This document shows positions 53,870-62,109 of a stretch of 64,000 bases of DNA, one piece after another (positions within the stretch are counted from its first letter, which is position 1; every line of letters starts with the position of its first letter). The translations under genes and the position numbers were made by a program. Below the pieces are notes generated by a model. That model worked only from the letters and a program-made list of their open reading frames with translations. It was not told the origin of the DNA and made no database searches. This DNA comes from CAJBNH01 sp964447285 (lineage in GTDB: Bacteria > Myxococcota_A > UBA9042): the NCBI GenBank assembly GCA_964447285.1, contig CAYURO010000001.1:124001-188000 (forward strand). Direction: 5' to 3'.

Positions 53870-54664
53870 TCAGTTCAGTTCGATGACGGCGCCCTTCTCA
53901 GTCAGCTTGCCGCTGGCGGTCACCGTCATGTTCGAGCCGGCCTTGATGTCGGTCGTCGAGCCGGATTCCTGCTTGATGCTCGCCGACGCCTTCACGACCA
54001 GATCCGTGCACTCCATGGTGATCGTCTTCTCGGCCTTGATCAGCATGTCGCCGGTCTTGCACTCGATGGTGATCTTCTTGTTCTTGGTGTCGATCAGGAT
54101 GTAGTGCTCTTGCGTGTGGTCGTAGATCTCGATCTGGTCGACTTTGCCGCTCTGGTCCAGCGCGATCCAGTGTCCGTCGCGCTGCTTGGGGTCCTTCTCT
54201 TCGTCCTTGGCCGCCACCTTGTTCTGCAGGACAATTCGTTCGGTGCCTTCCTTGTCATCGACGAACTGCAGCATGTGGCCGGACCGCGAGCGGATGCTGC
54301 GGAACCAGTTCTTGCCGCCCTGCTCGGAATTCGCATGGATCGTGGTATCGACTCCGTTCCACAGCGAGCCGATGACGAATGGCCGCCGCACGTCGCCGTG
54401 CTCGAACGCGATGAGGACCTCGTCGTCGACCTCTGGCAGCCAGAACGCGCCCCGGTCCTTGCCGGCCATGAAGGTGGCGATGCGGCACCAGTTCGAGCGA
54501 AAGTCCTCAGCATCCTTGACGTCGGCGTAGTCACCGCTCTCCGCGACCCACGGATACTTCACCTTGACGCGGTAGTGGGCGTCAGGGTCCTTGTTGTCGA
54601 TCACGATGCCTACGACGACGCCCAGGACCTTGAAGGGTTCTCGCTTGACACGTTCCATCAACAT
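53870..54664 (-). CDS. gpV/VgrG-like baseplate spike protein
   Basis: The 264-residue product resembles the tail-spike protein of contractile injection systems. The N-terminal OB-fold is KVLGVVVGIVIDNKDPDAHYRVKVKYPWV with WCRIATFMAGKDRGAFWLPEVDDEVLIAFEHGDVRRPFVIGSLWNG, the signature of gp5/gpV/VgrG. The rest is a beta-rich prism (RSRSGHMLQFVDDKEGTERIVLQ; ITIECKTGDMLIKAEKTITMECTDLVVKASASIKQESG) ending in a short tip. The VgrG gp27-like N-terminal half is missing, so this is the gpV-type short form used with a separate hub. No sheath, tube or baseplate gene is in the window. It is the first gene of the run, next to hflX by 18 bp. Confidence 0.82.
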   Translation of the reverse strand: MLMERVKREPFKVLGVVVGIVIDNKDPDAHYRVKVKYPWVAESGDYADVKDAEDFRSNWCRIATFMAGKDRGAFWLPEVDDEVLIAFEHGDVRRPFVIGSLWNGVDTTIHANSEQGGKNWFRSIRSRSGHMLQFVDDKEGTERIVLQNKVAAKDEEKDPKQRDGHWIALDQSGKVDQIEIYDHTQEHYILIDTKNKKITIECKTGDMLIKAEKTITMECTDLVVKASASIKQESGSTTDIKAGSNMTVTASGKLTEKGAVIELN

Positions 54665-54875
54665 GGGGGCCTCTCCGGTTGGGGCGAGCGCGTGGCCTGA
54701 GGGTGCAGGTCGAGGTCGAGCCTAGCGAGAACCTCCTGTGGCTGCAACGCGGACCCTATGTAGCCCGGAACCGTGGGGTCTGACTGCCCCATCGCAGCCA
54801 CCGACCGGCGGGCGCGCACGGCGGTTGCAGGCAGGTCGGTGGCGGGCGAATTCGCCGCTTTCCGGGCCGCATGCC

Positions 54876-54904
54876 TTGACGCAAACGCGCCATGGCGGTA
54901 TCTC
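54876..54904 (+). promoter_or_regulatory. Candidate promoter of the nuo operon
   Basis: TTGACG (54876-54881) and TATCTC (54899-54904) are 17 bases apart, about 150 bp upstream of nuoA. The 388-bp gap 54665-55052 also contains a 12-bp palindrome GGCGAATTCGCC (54845-54856) just upstream of the -35. Nothing else is evident in the gap. Confidence 0.5.
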
Positions 54905-55052
54905 GCTCGCGGCCCGGAGTCTGCCCTGCGGCCGTCTCCTCAGGCTTTCCAGTCTTCTTACAGCGCAGCCCTGTCGCCGACCCGGGAAGTGTGGGGTCGC
55001 CTCCCCTTAGAGTCGGGGGCGCACCCGGTCGGATGACCCATGCGGAGCCGCC

Positions 55053-55436
55053 ATGCTGACCAGCCATCTGGGCTATCTCTCGATCCTGACTGTGCTTGTC
55101 GTCGCCATCGGCCTCGCGGGCGCCATCATCGCGCTGAACTGGCTGCTGGGCCCGAAGCGCAAGAACGCCATCAAGGACGCGAGCTTCGAGTGTGGCTCGG
55201 AGCCCGTCGGCAGCGCCCGGCACCGGTTCAGCGTCAAGTTTTACCTCGTCGCCATCTTCTTCATCGTGTTCGATATCGAATCCGTGTTCATGTACCCGTG
55301 GGCGGCGTTGTTTCGCGACATGATCGTTGAGCCGGGCGTTGGGTGGGCGACGTTTGGCGAGATGTTCGTGTTCATCGGCATCCTCGGCGCCGGTCTGGCG
55401 TACGTGTGGCGCCGCGGTGCGCTCGACTGGGAATAG
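55053..55436 (+). CDS. nuoA: NADH-quinone oxidoreductase subunit A
   Basis: The 127-residue membrane subunit of complex I has three helices. The signature is FECGSEPVGSARHRFSVKFYLVAIFFIVFDIE, with the conserved cysteine loop between helices 1 and 2 and the F-D-I-E motif in helix 2. It forms part of the quinone-site lid. A GGAG ribosome site precedes the ATG. The next gene is nuoC, 134 bp away; the usual nuoB is missing between them. Confidence 0.95.
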   Translation: MLTSHLGYLSILTVLVVAIGLAGAIIALNWLLGPKRKNAIKDASFECGSEPVGSARHRFSVKFYLVAIFFIVFDIESVFMYPWAALFRDMIVEPGVGWATFGEMFVFIGILGAGLAYVWRRGALDWE

Positions 55437-55570
55437 CCCGTCTTGATTGTTCTGCGCAGCCGTCGTCGCCGGGATTACCGGGGACGGAGCGCAGCCGACC
55501 GACACCGCAGGCCGCCGTCGCGCCTGCCCAGAAACCCGCCCGCGGCCCCGCACGGCGGCGATGGTGACCC

Positions 55571-56152
55571 ATGTCCGACCTGTTGATCGCACTGCTGCGG
55601 GCCGAAAAGCCTGACGCCGTGTTCGGCAGCCACAACACCGCCGGCGACGCGACGATCCTCGTGCCGCGGGAGCTCCTCGTGGACGTCATGCAGTTTCTGC
55701 GCGACGACCCGCGTTGCCGAATGGAGCAACTGATCGACGTCACCGTCGCCGACTATCTGGAGTACGCGCCTGAGCTGCGCGCTCAGGTGAGCCCCTGCGA
55801 CGCCGACAACCGCTTCGGCTACACATCGGCGCGCCTGCCCCGCTTCGAAGTTGTCTACCACCTGCTGTCGCTGTCGCTGAACCACCGGCTGCGCGTCAAG
55901 ACGTTTGCCCCGGAGGACGACGCGGTCGTTCCCTCGATGTGCGACCTGTGGATCGCGGCGAACTGGGGCGAGCGCGAGGCCTGGGACATGCTGGGGGTGC
56001 GGTTCGAGGGTCATCCAGACCTGCGGCGCATCCTGCTGTACCCCGAGTTCAAGGGTCATCCGGTTCGCAAGGACTACCCGCTGCGTGGTTATCAGCCGCT
56101 GATCCCCATGCCTGAGCTTGGCCACTACACGGACCAGGAAACCTTCCGCTAA
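55571..56152 (+). CDS. nuoC: NADH-quinone oxidoreductase subunit C
   Basis: The 193-residue peripheral-arm subunit has the family block WIAANWGEREAWDMLGVRFEGHPDLRRILLYPEFKGHPVRKDYPLRGYQP (in parts) near the C-terminus, with EREAWDMLGV and HPVRKDYPL as the landmarks. The N-terminal third is divergent. It packs against NuoD. The ribosome site is weak (GGTGACCC). It is followed by nuoD after 27 bp, as in normal operons. Confidence 0.93.
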   Translation: MSDLLIALLRAEKPDAVFGSHNTAGDATILVPRELLVDVMQFLRDDPRCRMEQLIDVTVADYLEYAPELRAQVSPCDADNRFGYTSARLPRFEVVYHLLSLSLNHRLRVKTFAPEDDAVVPSMCDLWIAANWGEREAWDMLGVRFEGHPDLRRILLYPEFKGHPVRKDYPLRGYQPLIPMPELGHYTDQETFR

Positions 56153-56179
56153 GCCCGCGCGCCTCTTGAGGAATCTGCC

Positions 56180-57382
56180 ATGACGATGACGCCCGCAGCC
56201 GGAGACACCGTTCGCGTCGGCGAGGACATGATCCTCAACATGGGTCCGTCGCACCCCGCGATGCACGGCACCGTGAAGATGGTGCTGACGCTCGACGGCG
56301 AGACGATCAAGGACATGGACATCCACATCGGCTACCTGCACCGCGGGTTCGAGAAGATGGCCGAGATGGGAACCTGGCAGCAGGTCCTGCCCTACACCGA
56401 CCGCCTGAACTACGTCAGCCCGATGATCAACAACGTCGGCTACGTGATGGCGGTCGAGAAGCTGTGGGGCGTCGAGATCACGCCGCGCGCCAAGTACATC
56501 CGGATGCTGATCTCTGAGCTCAGCCGCCTGACCGACCACCTGACGTCGCTGGCGGCCGGTGCGATGGAACTTGGCGGATTTACGCCGTTCCTTTACGCCG
56601 TCGAGGCTCGCGAGTACCTGTACCCGGTGATCGAGGAGCTGACGGGCGCGCGGCTGACCACCTCGTACACGCGCATCGGCGGCGTGGCCAAGGACCTGCC
56701 GGACGACTACGAGCGCACCGTGATGAAGGCCATCGAGACGATGCGCCCGCTGGTGACCAAGCTTGACAAGCTGCTGACCAAGAACCGCATTTTCTACGAC
56801 CGCATGATCGGCACCGGCGAGCTGACGCGCGAGGACGCGATCTCGTCCGGCTGCACCGGCATCATGCTGCGCTCCACCGGCGTGGACTGGGACTTGCGCA
56901 AGCACCAGCCGTACCTGGCGTACAACGAGGTCGACTTCGACGTCATCATCGGTGCCAAGGGCGACAACTACGACCGGTACTTGTGCCGACTGGAAGAGCT
57001 AGACCAGACGATCCGCATCATCAAGCAGATCTTCAAGCAGATGCCCGGCGGCCCCATCAACGTAGGCGACTGGAACGTGGTGCTGCCGCCCAAGCACAAG
57101 GTCTACAACAGCATTGAGGGCATGATCGCCCACTTCAAGCTGATCACCGACGGCCATCAGGTGCCTGCAGGTGAGGCGTACAGCGCGGTCGAGGGCGGCA
57201 ACGGCGAGGTCGGCTTCTACATCGTGTCCCAGGGACGCGGTCGGCCGTATCGGGTCCACGTGCGCGCGCCATGCTTCTACGCGATGGGCATCATGAAGAA
57301 GCTGTCGGTGGGCAAGATGCTCGCCGACATCATCCCCACGTTCGACACCCTGAACATGATCGGCGGCGAGGTCGATCGCTAG
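56180..57382 (+). CDS. nuoD: NADH-quinone oxidoreductase subunit D
   Basis: The 400-residue product is the 49-kDa-type quinone-site subunit, related to NiFe hydrogenase large subunits but without metal ligands. Landmarks are NMGPSHPAMHGTVKMVLTLDGE, IGYLHRGFEKMAE, TDRLNYVSPM, MRPLVTKLDKLLTKNRIFYDR, and SQGRGRPYRVHVRAPCFYAMG near the end. A GAGGA ribosome site precedes the ATG. It lies between nuoC and nuoG, with nuoG starting nine bases later. Confidence 0.96.
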   Translation: MTMTPAAGDTVRVGEDMILNMGPSHPAMHGTVKMVLTLDGETIKDMDIHIGYLHRGFEKMAEMGTWQQVLPYTDRLNYVSPMINNVGYVMAVEKLWGVEITPRAKYIRMLISELSRLTDHLTSLAAGAMELGGFTPFLYAVEAREYLYPVIEELTGARLTTSYTRIGGVAKDLPDDYERTVMKAIETMRPLVTKLDKLLTKNRIFYDRMIGTGELTREDAISSGCTGIMLRSTGVDWDLRKHQPYLAYNEVDFDVIIGAKGDNYDRYLCRLEELDQTIRIIKQIFKQMPGGPINVGDWNVVLPPKHKVYNSIEGMIAHFKLITDGHQVPAGEAYSAVEGGNGEVGFYIVSQGRGRPYRVHVRAPCFYAMGIMKKLSVGKMLADIIPTFDTLNMIGGEVDR

Positions 57383-57391
57383 GTTTTTGCC

Positions 57392-59068
57392 ATGCCGAAA
57401 GTCACGATCGACGGGCTCGAGATCGAGGTCCCTGCCGGCACGACGGTGGTACGCGCCGCCAAGCAGCTGGGCGTCGACATCCCCGTGTTCTGCTACCACC
57501 CCGGCCTCTCGATTCCCGCCAACTGCCGCATGTGCTTGGTGGAAATCGAGAAGTCGCCCAAGCCCCTGCCGGCCTGCTACACAGAGGTCAGCGAGGGCAT
57601 GGTCGTGCGCACCCGCACCGAAAAGGTCGCGGCGACGCAGAAGTCCGTGCTCGAGTTCATCTTGTTGAACCATCCGGTCGACTGCCCCATCTGCGACCAG
57701 GCGGGCGAGTGCGTGCTGCAGGAGCACTATGCGACTTGGTCGACCAAGCCGTCGCGCCTGTTCCACGACAAGGTCGCCAAGCCGAAGGGCAAGATTCTGG
57801 GGCCGACGGTCGTGCTGGACGCCGAGCGCTGCATCCTTTGCACCCGCTGCGTCCGCTTTACCGAGGAAATCACCGGCACCTTCGAGCTGGCCGTGCAGGA
57901 CCGCGGCGAACACGCCGAGCTGACCAACACGCCGAACAAGGTGCTGGACAACCCGTACAGCCTCAACGTGGTCGACATCTGCCCCGTGGGGGCCCTGACC
58001 TCGCGCGAATTCCGCTTCCGCCGCCGCGTGTGGTTCCTGGACCAGCGCGACTCGGTCTGCACCGGCTGCGCGCGCGGTTGCGCCGTGCGGATCGACAGCC
58101 ACGGCAATCAGGTCGAGCGGGTGCTGCCGCGCTACAACCCCGACGTGAACAAGTGGTGGATGTGCGACGACGGCCGCCGCGTGTTCGATGTCCTTAAGAC
58201 GCGGGCGCTTTCGGCGGGCAAGGCTCCGGGTGCCAACGGTGCACCGCGCGAGGTCCATGCGCTGGACGGCGTGCGCGCACTGGCTGCGTGGCTGCAGCAG
58301 GCAAAGACCTCTGGCGGTTCGACCGGCGTGGCCCTGTCTGCGTCGCTGACCAACGAGGACGTGTACGCGTGGGGACGCCTTGCCGCCGCGTCAGGCGCCA
58401 AGGTCTACGTGCTGGACCGCACCGCCGCTCAGGGCGACAAGCTGTTGCGTCTGGCCGACCGTGACGCCAACCGCATGGGAACAACGGCGATTCTCGACGC
58501 TGTTGCTCCCGGTTGGGGCGGCGCAGCTGATCTGGCCAAGGACGCCGCGGGTCTCGAGGTCCTGACGGTCGTCGATCACGACATCGCCGTGACGGACGCG
58601 CTGGCCAAGGCACTCGGCGAGGTCGCGCATCTGGCCGTGATCACCGACCTTTCGGGGCCGCTTGCCGACGCCGCCCAAGTCGTGATCCCCGCGACGCCGC
58701 TGCACAACCGCGAAGGCACGATCGTGAACGCCGACGGCTGGGTGCAGCGCCTGGCCTCGCCGCTGAAGGCCCCGGTGGGCACCGTCGCCGCCCACGTCGC
58801 CGCCGCGCAGTTGGCGCAGGCGGTGTACGGGCTGGAGCTCGACTTTGCCGACCGCACCCGACCTGCGCAGCTGTTCGACCGCATCGCCGCCACCGTGCCT
58901 GCCTTCCAACACCTGGACTACATCGAGGTGGGCGACCTGGGCCGGGGGCTGACGAACGGCAGCGAGCTGGCCCCGCGCCGCGCCCGCACCGAAGGCACAC
59001 CTGAGTGGGAACCCGATCCCGTCGCGCCGACCTATCCCCGCCCGTTCGCCCTGCGCCGCGGCGCCTGA
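57392..59068 (+). CDS. nuoG: NADH-quinone oxidoreductase subunit G, short form
   Basis: The 558-residue product has all N-terminal clusters. [2Fe-2S] N1b ligands are Cys34, 45, 48 and 62. His94, Cys98, 101 and 107 match the N5 site (HPVDCPICDQAGEC). Cys147, 150, 153 and 197 match N4 (CILCTRCVRF and DICPVGAL). Cys223, 226, 230 and 258 match the N7-type site (CTGCARGC and WWMCDDG). The molybdopterin-like domain is short (about 280 residues, against several hundred in E. coli), ending near LAQAVYGLELDFADR. It should relay electrons from NuoF to NuoI, yet nuoE and nuoF are not in the window. Confidence 0.93.
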   Translation: MPKVTIDGLEIEVPAGTTVVRAAKQLGVDIPVFCYHPGLSIPANCRMCLVEIEKSPKPLPACYTEVSEGMVVRTRTEKVAATQKSVLEFILLNHPVDCPICDQAGECVLQEHYATWSTKPSRLFHDKVAKPKGKILGPTVVLDAERCILCTRCVRFTEEITGTFELAVQDRGEHAELTNTPNKVLDNPYSLNVVDICPVGALTSREFRFRRRVWFLDQRDSVCTGCARGCAVRIDSHGNQVERVLPRYNPDVNKWWMCDDGRRVFDVLKTRALSAGKAPGANGAPREVHALDGVRALAAWLQQAKTSGGSTGVALSASLTNEDVYAWGRLAAASGAKVYVLDRTAAQGDKLLRLADRDANRMGTTAILDAVAPGWGGAADLAKDAAGLEVLTVVDHDIAVTDALAKALGEVAHLAVITDLSGPLADAAQVVIPATPLHNREGTIVNADGWVQRLASPLKAPVGTVAAHVAAAQLAQAVYGLELDFADRTRPAQLFDRIAATVPAFQHLDYIEVGDLGRGLTNGSELAPRRARTEGTPEWEPDPVAPTYPRPFALRRGA

Positions 59069-59080
59069 GACGAGGAAACC

Positions 59081-60139
59081 ATGGAACTGACTGGACACCT
59101 GGTGCTCGACACGGTGCTGTGGACGCTGATCAAGGTCCTGGGCTTTCTGTTCGTGTTCGTGCTGGGCACAGCACTTGTGCTGACGTGGCTCGAGCGCAAG
59201 TACTCGGCCCTGCTGCAGAATCGGATCGGCCCCAACCGCGCCAACATCGGCAGCTTCCGTCTGGGTGGCCTGTTCCACATGATGGCCGACCCGATCAAGA
59301 TGCTGTTCAAGGAAGACTTCACGCCCACCACGCCCAACCCGATCATGCATCGGCTTGCGCCCTACGTGGGTCTGGTGCCGGTGCTGGTCGTGTTTGCCGT
59401 GATCCCGTTTGGTCCGACGGATCAGATGCAGATCTCCGCACTTGGCGTCGGCATCCTGTTCATCTTCGCCATCTCGTCGCTCAACGTGTACGGCGGCGTG
59501 ATGGGCGCTTGGGCCTCGAACAGCAAGTGGTCGCTGTTGGGCGGCCTGCGTATCTCGGCGCAGATGATCTCGTACGAAGTCGCCATGGGCTTGTCGCTGT
59601 GCGGCATCTTCATGGTCTACGGCTCGCTGGATCTGCAGTCGATTGTGCGCGCGCAGGGCCAGGTGCTGTTCGGCTTTCTGCCCGCGTGGGGCCTGTTCAT
59701 GCAGCCGCTTGCGTTCGTGCTGTATCTGGCGTGCGCGATCGCCGAGAACAAGCGGGCGCCGTTCGACGTGGGCGAGGCCGAGTCCGAGCTGGTCGCCGGC
59801 TACTTCACCGAGTACTCCGCGATGGGCTTCTCGGTCTTCATGCTGAACGAGTTCGTGGAAGTGGTGATGATCGGCTGCCTGGGCGCCACGCTGTTCCTGG
59901 GCGGCTGGCAGATCCCCGGCCTGGTCGAGGGCACGACGCCCGGCATGATCGCCTTGCAGATCGCGGCGTTCTTGCTCAAGGCCCTGTTTCTGGTGTGGCT
60001 GCAGTTGACCATCCGCTGGACGCTGCCCCGCTTCCGCTACGACCAGATCATGCGCCTGGGGTGGAAGATCCTGTTGCCGGCGGCCCTTGTGAACCTGCTC
60101 GTCACCGGCATCGTGCTGATGGCCCTCGACCGCGCGTAA
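59081..60139 (+). CDS. nuoH: NADH-quinone oxidoreductase subunit H
   Basis: The 352-residue membrane subunit has about eight helices and the quinone-chamber motifs: ERKYSALLQNRIGPNRANIGSFR (part), GGLRISAQMISYEVAMGLS, ENKRAPFDVGEAESELVAGYFTEYSAM and the carboxylate run in that loop. It couples quinone reduction to the membrane arm. A GAGGAAACC ribosome site precedes the ATG. It lies 12 bp after nuoG and 27 bp before nuoI. Confidence 0.96.
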   Translation: MELTGHLVLDTVLWTLIKVLGFLFVFVLGTALVLTWLERKYSALLQNRIGPNRANIGSFRLGGLFHMMADPIKMLFKEDFTPTTPNPIMHRLAPYVGLVPVLVVFAVIPFGPTDQMQISALGVGILFIFAISSLNVYGGVMGAWASNSKWSLLGGLRISAQMISYEVAMGLSLCGIFMVYGSLDLQSIVRAQGQVLFGFLPAWGLFMQPLAFVLYLACAIAENKRAPFDVGEAESELVAGYFTEYSAMGFSVFMLNEFVEVVMIGCLGATLFLGGWQIPGLVEGTTPGMIALQIAAFLLKALFLVWLQLTIRWTLPRFRYDQIMRLGWKILLPAALVNLLVTGIVLMALDRA

Positions 60140-60166
60140 GCTGCTCGTTCTGCTAGGAGTTTTCCC

Positions 60167-60706
60167 ATGGCCAAGCTCGTCGACCGCATGCAGCCCGACC
60201 TGGTGACGCAGAGCTACGTGATCGAGGTCGCCAAGGGCGTCGCCCTGACCTCGCGCCAGTTCGTGCGCAACCTGTTCGGCCGCAAGGACACGCCGACGGT
60301 CCAGTACCCCGAGGTCAAGACCCCCTATCCCGCGCGCACCCGCGGACGCCACCGCCTGATGCGTCGCCCCGACGGTCAGGTGCGCTGCGTGGCGTGCATG
60401 TTGTGCGCGACCGCTTGTCCGGCGAATTGCATCACGATCGTCGCCGCCGAGCATCCCGACCCGGGCATCGAGAAGTTCCCGTCCGCGTTCGGCATCGACC
60501 TGCTGAAGTGCATCTACTGCGGCTTCTGCGAAGAGGCTTGCCCCTGCGATGCGATCCGCATGGACTCTGGCCGCCACGCGATCCCGACCGACACCCGCGT
60601 GGCGCAAAAGACCGCCATCATCAGCCTGCTCGACAAGGACGGCCCCTCGATCGCCGTTCAGGGCGGCGAGTTCAAGTCGGACCACGCCGGCGGTTTGCAC
60701 CACTAG
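60167..60706 (+). CDS. nuoI: NADH-quinone oxidoreductase subunit I
   Basis: The 179-residue product is the 8Fe ferredoxin-like subunit. The first cluster uses Cys74, 77, 80 (CVACMLC) and Cys125, and the second Cys115, 118, 121 (CIYCGFC) and Cys84, in crossed fashion as usual. Extra cysteines at 88 and 127 are not cluster ligands in the classic model. Electrons pass from NuoG to NuoB; nuoB is not in the window. AGGAG precedes the ATG. The nuo run ends here; nuoJ-N do not follow. Confidence 0.95.
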   Translation: MAKLVDRMQPDLVTQSYVIEVAKGVALTSRQFVRNLFGRKDTPTVQYPEVKTPYPARTRGRHRLMRRPDGQVRCVACMLCATACPANCITIVAAEHPDPGIEKFPSAFGIDLLKCIYCGFCEEACPCDAIRMDSGRHAIPTDTRVAQKTAIISLLDKDGPSIAVQGGEFKSDHAGGLHH

Positions 60707-60825
60707 CCTTTGCTCGGGCAATCCCGGAAATCGATTCGGATCCCAAGCCCTTCACGCGCCCAGGTGAAGACGGCGGACCTCTGTGCTAGGGTCGGTGGAC
60801 GCGACAGGACCAACGGGGGTGCCAA

Positions 60826-61401
60826 ATGGTGTTCGGCGGCGACAAGCGGGACAGAGACGGCGAGCCGAGAGAGGGCGGTGGCGCGGCCGACAGCGGCTTT
60901 CTGATCGACGTCATCCGGCGGGCTGTGCAAAGCGGCGTCCAGGCGGTGTTTTCCAGCGAAGAGGGGCGGCGCAATCTGGTCGGCGCGCTGATGCCTCGCG
61001 AGCTGATCCACACCGTCATGCAGCAGATCGACAGCAGCAAGCGCGAAGCCGTTGCCATGGTCGGCCGCGAGATGCAGCAGTTCCTCAGCAACCTGAACGT
61101 GGGGCAGGAGCTGACGAAGATCCTGACCAGCGTGACCTTCGAGATCAAGACCGAGGTGCGGTTCATCCCCAACGAGGACGGCACGTTGCGCTCCGACGTG
61201 CAGAGCAGCGTCCGCCCCCACGCCAATCCGGACCGGGTCCAGTCAAAGGCCCGCAAGTCCTCGAAGGCAAAGGCCAAGACCGCGCCTGCCAAGCCGGAAT
61301 CCACGGGCAAGCGGGTCGCGCGGCGCTTGGGACGGGCCGCGGCGAAGGCGGTCTCGCGTGACGGCGACTCGGCCGCTGACTCCGCACCAGCCGCCGACTA
61401 G
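60826..61401 (+). CDS. Unrecognised protein with histone-H1-like Lys/Ala tail
   Basis: The 191-residue product has an acidic leader and a helical middle (residues about 25-100, FLIDVIRRAVQSGVQAVFSSEEGRRNLVGALMPRELIHTVMQQID with LSNLNVGQELTKILTSVTFEIKTEVRFIPNED). It ends in about 60 Lys/Ala/Ser/Pro/Arg residues (KARKSSKAKAKTAPAKP, then RVARRLGRAAAKAVSR) like histone H1 or a phasin-type PhaF tail. I do not recognise the middle. GGGGG precedes the ATG at 60826. It follows nuoI by 120 bp but is probably a separate unit. A DNA- or granule-binding role is inference. Confidence 0.6.
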   Translation: MVFGGDKRDRDGEPREGGGAADSGFLIDVIRRAVQSGVQAVFSSEEGRRNLVGALMPRELIHTVMQQIDSSKREAVAMVGREMQQFLSNLNVGQELTKILTSVTFEIKTEVRFIPNEDGTLRSDVQSSVRPHANPDRVQSKARKSSKAKAKTAPAKPESTGKRVARRLGRAAAKAVSRDGDSAADSAPAAD

Positions 61402-61417
61402 GAGTCGCCCCCCTCAA

Positions 61418-61996
61418 ATGCCCGCACCTGCACCAGGTTTTGCTTCTCCCCAGCGACATCGGTCGCCCGTCGCGCGCAGCGCGCTGGCCGTAGCTTGCCT
61501 GGCGCTGGCCACCTTCGGTTGCGACAGCGACCCTGGCACCACGGTCAAGCCATGTGCGGGGCACGCGGACTGTGGCGAGGCGGGACTGTGCGTCAAGAAG
61601 GCGTGCCGCAAGGACTTCGTGTTGACGCTGGAGACCGCGTTGGTCGGGACCAGCTACGGCGACGACGGCTTGCCTTGGGACCCGAAAGGCGACGGGAAGC
61701 TTCCTGACCCGTTTGCCATGCTGCAGGTTGACGGCGTCGAGGTGTGCCGCACGCAGGTGGTCATGGACAGCGAGGACCCGCAGTGGAAGCTCGCGTGTCC
61801 GGTACAGCTCAACGCGGCGACGGAGTTGCGCTTTGAGGTGCTGGACGCCGACCAGCCGCCCGACAGCCCCGGTGCCGCGGAGACGGATCCGATGTATCTG
61901 AAGTACGTCAAGGGCGTGGAGTTGGCGCTGGGACGCAGCGGCAACGCGCACCAGAATGCATTCGTGAAGCTTGAGTTCATGCTGTCGGTCCCCTAG
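61418..61996 (+). CDS. Lipoprotein with Cys-rich segment and C2-like domain
   Basis: The 192-residue product has a signal ending ALATFGC (Cys35 anchor), then a Cys-rich stretch (KPCAGHADCGEAGLCVKKACRKD) of the kind seen in deltaproteobacterial surface proteins. Residues about 58-190 look like a C2 calcium/lipid-binding sandwich (LPDPFAMLQVDGVEVCRTQVVMDSEDPQWKL, then LRFEVLDADQPPD), with Asp residues in the loops that could bind calcium. I chose the ATG at 61418; the ribosome site AGGAG lies 13 bases upstream, rather far. It lies 16 bp after the gene before it. Confidence 0.68.
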   Translation: MPAPAPGFASPQRHRSPVARSALAVACLALATFGCDSDPGTTVKPCAGHADCGEAGLCVKKACRKDFVLTLETALVGTSYGDDGLPWDPKGDGKLPDPFAMLQVDGVEVCRTQVVMDSEDPQWKLACPVQLNAATELRFEVLDADQPPDSPGAAETDPMYLKYVKGVELALGRSGNAHQNAFVKLEFMLSVP

Positions 61997-62109
61997 CATT
62001 CCTGCGGGTTTCCTGTACTCCATGGTGTGCGCTGAGGTCGTTTGTCTTTCCTCTCCGGACCGGCAATTTCTGCACCGGGTCCCCGATGGCTGAGTTCCTG
62101 GAGGTTGCC

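Noticed and set aside
54756..55592. Open frame of about 278 codons on the minus strand across the nuo leader and nuoA
   Set aside because: Overlaps nuoA entirely and lacks a family match; composition is Arg/Pro/Ala-rich as expected for a non-coding frame in GC-rich DNA.
58391..60721. Open frame of about 776 codons opposite the end of nuoG, nuoH and nuoI
   Set aside because: Shadow of three well-supported nuo genes.
60752..60772. Small hairpin (CTTCAC / GTGAAG) after nuoI as a terminator
   Set aside because: Only a 6-bp stem and no T tract.
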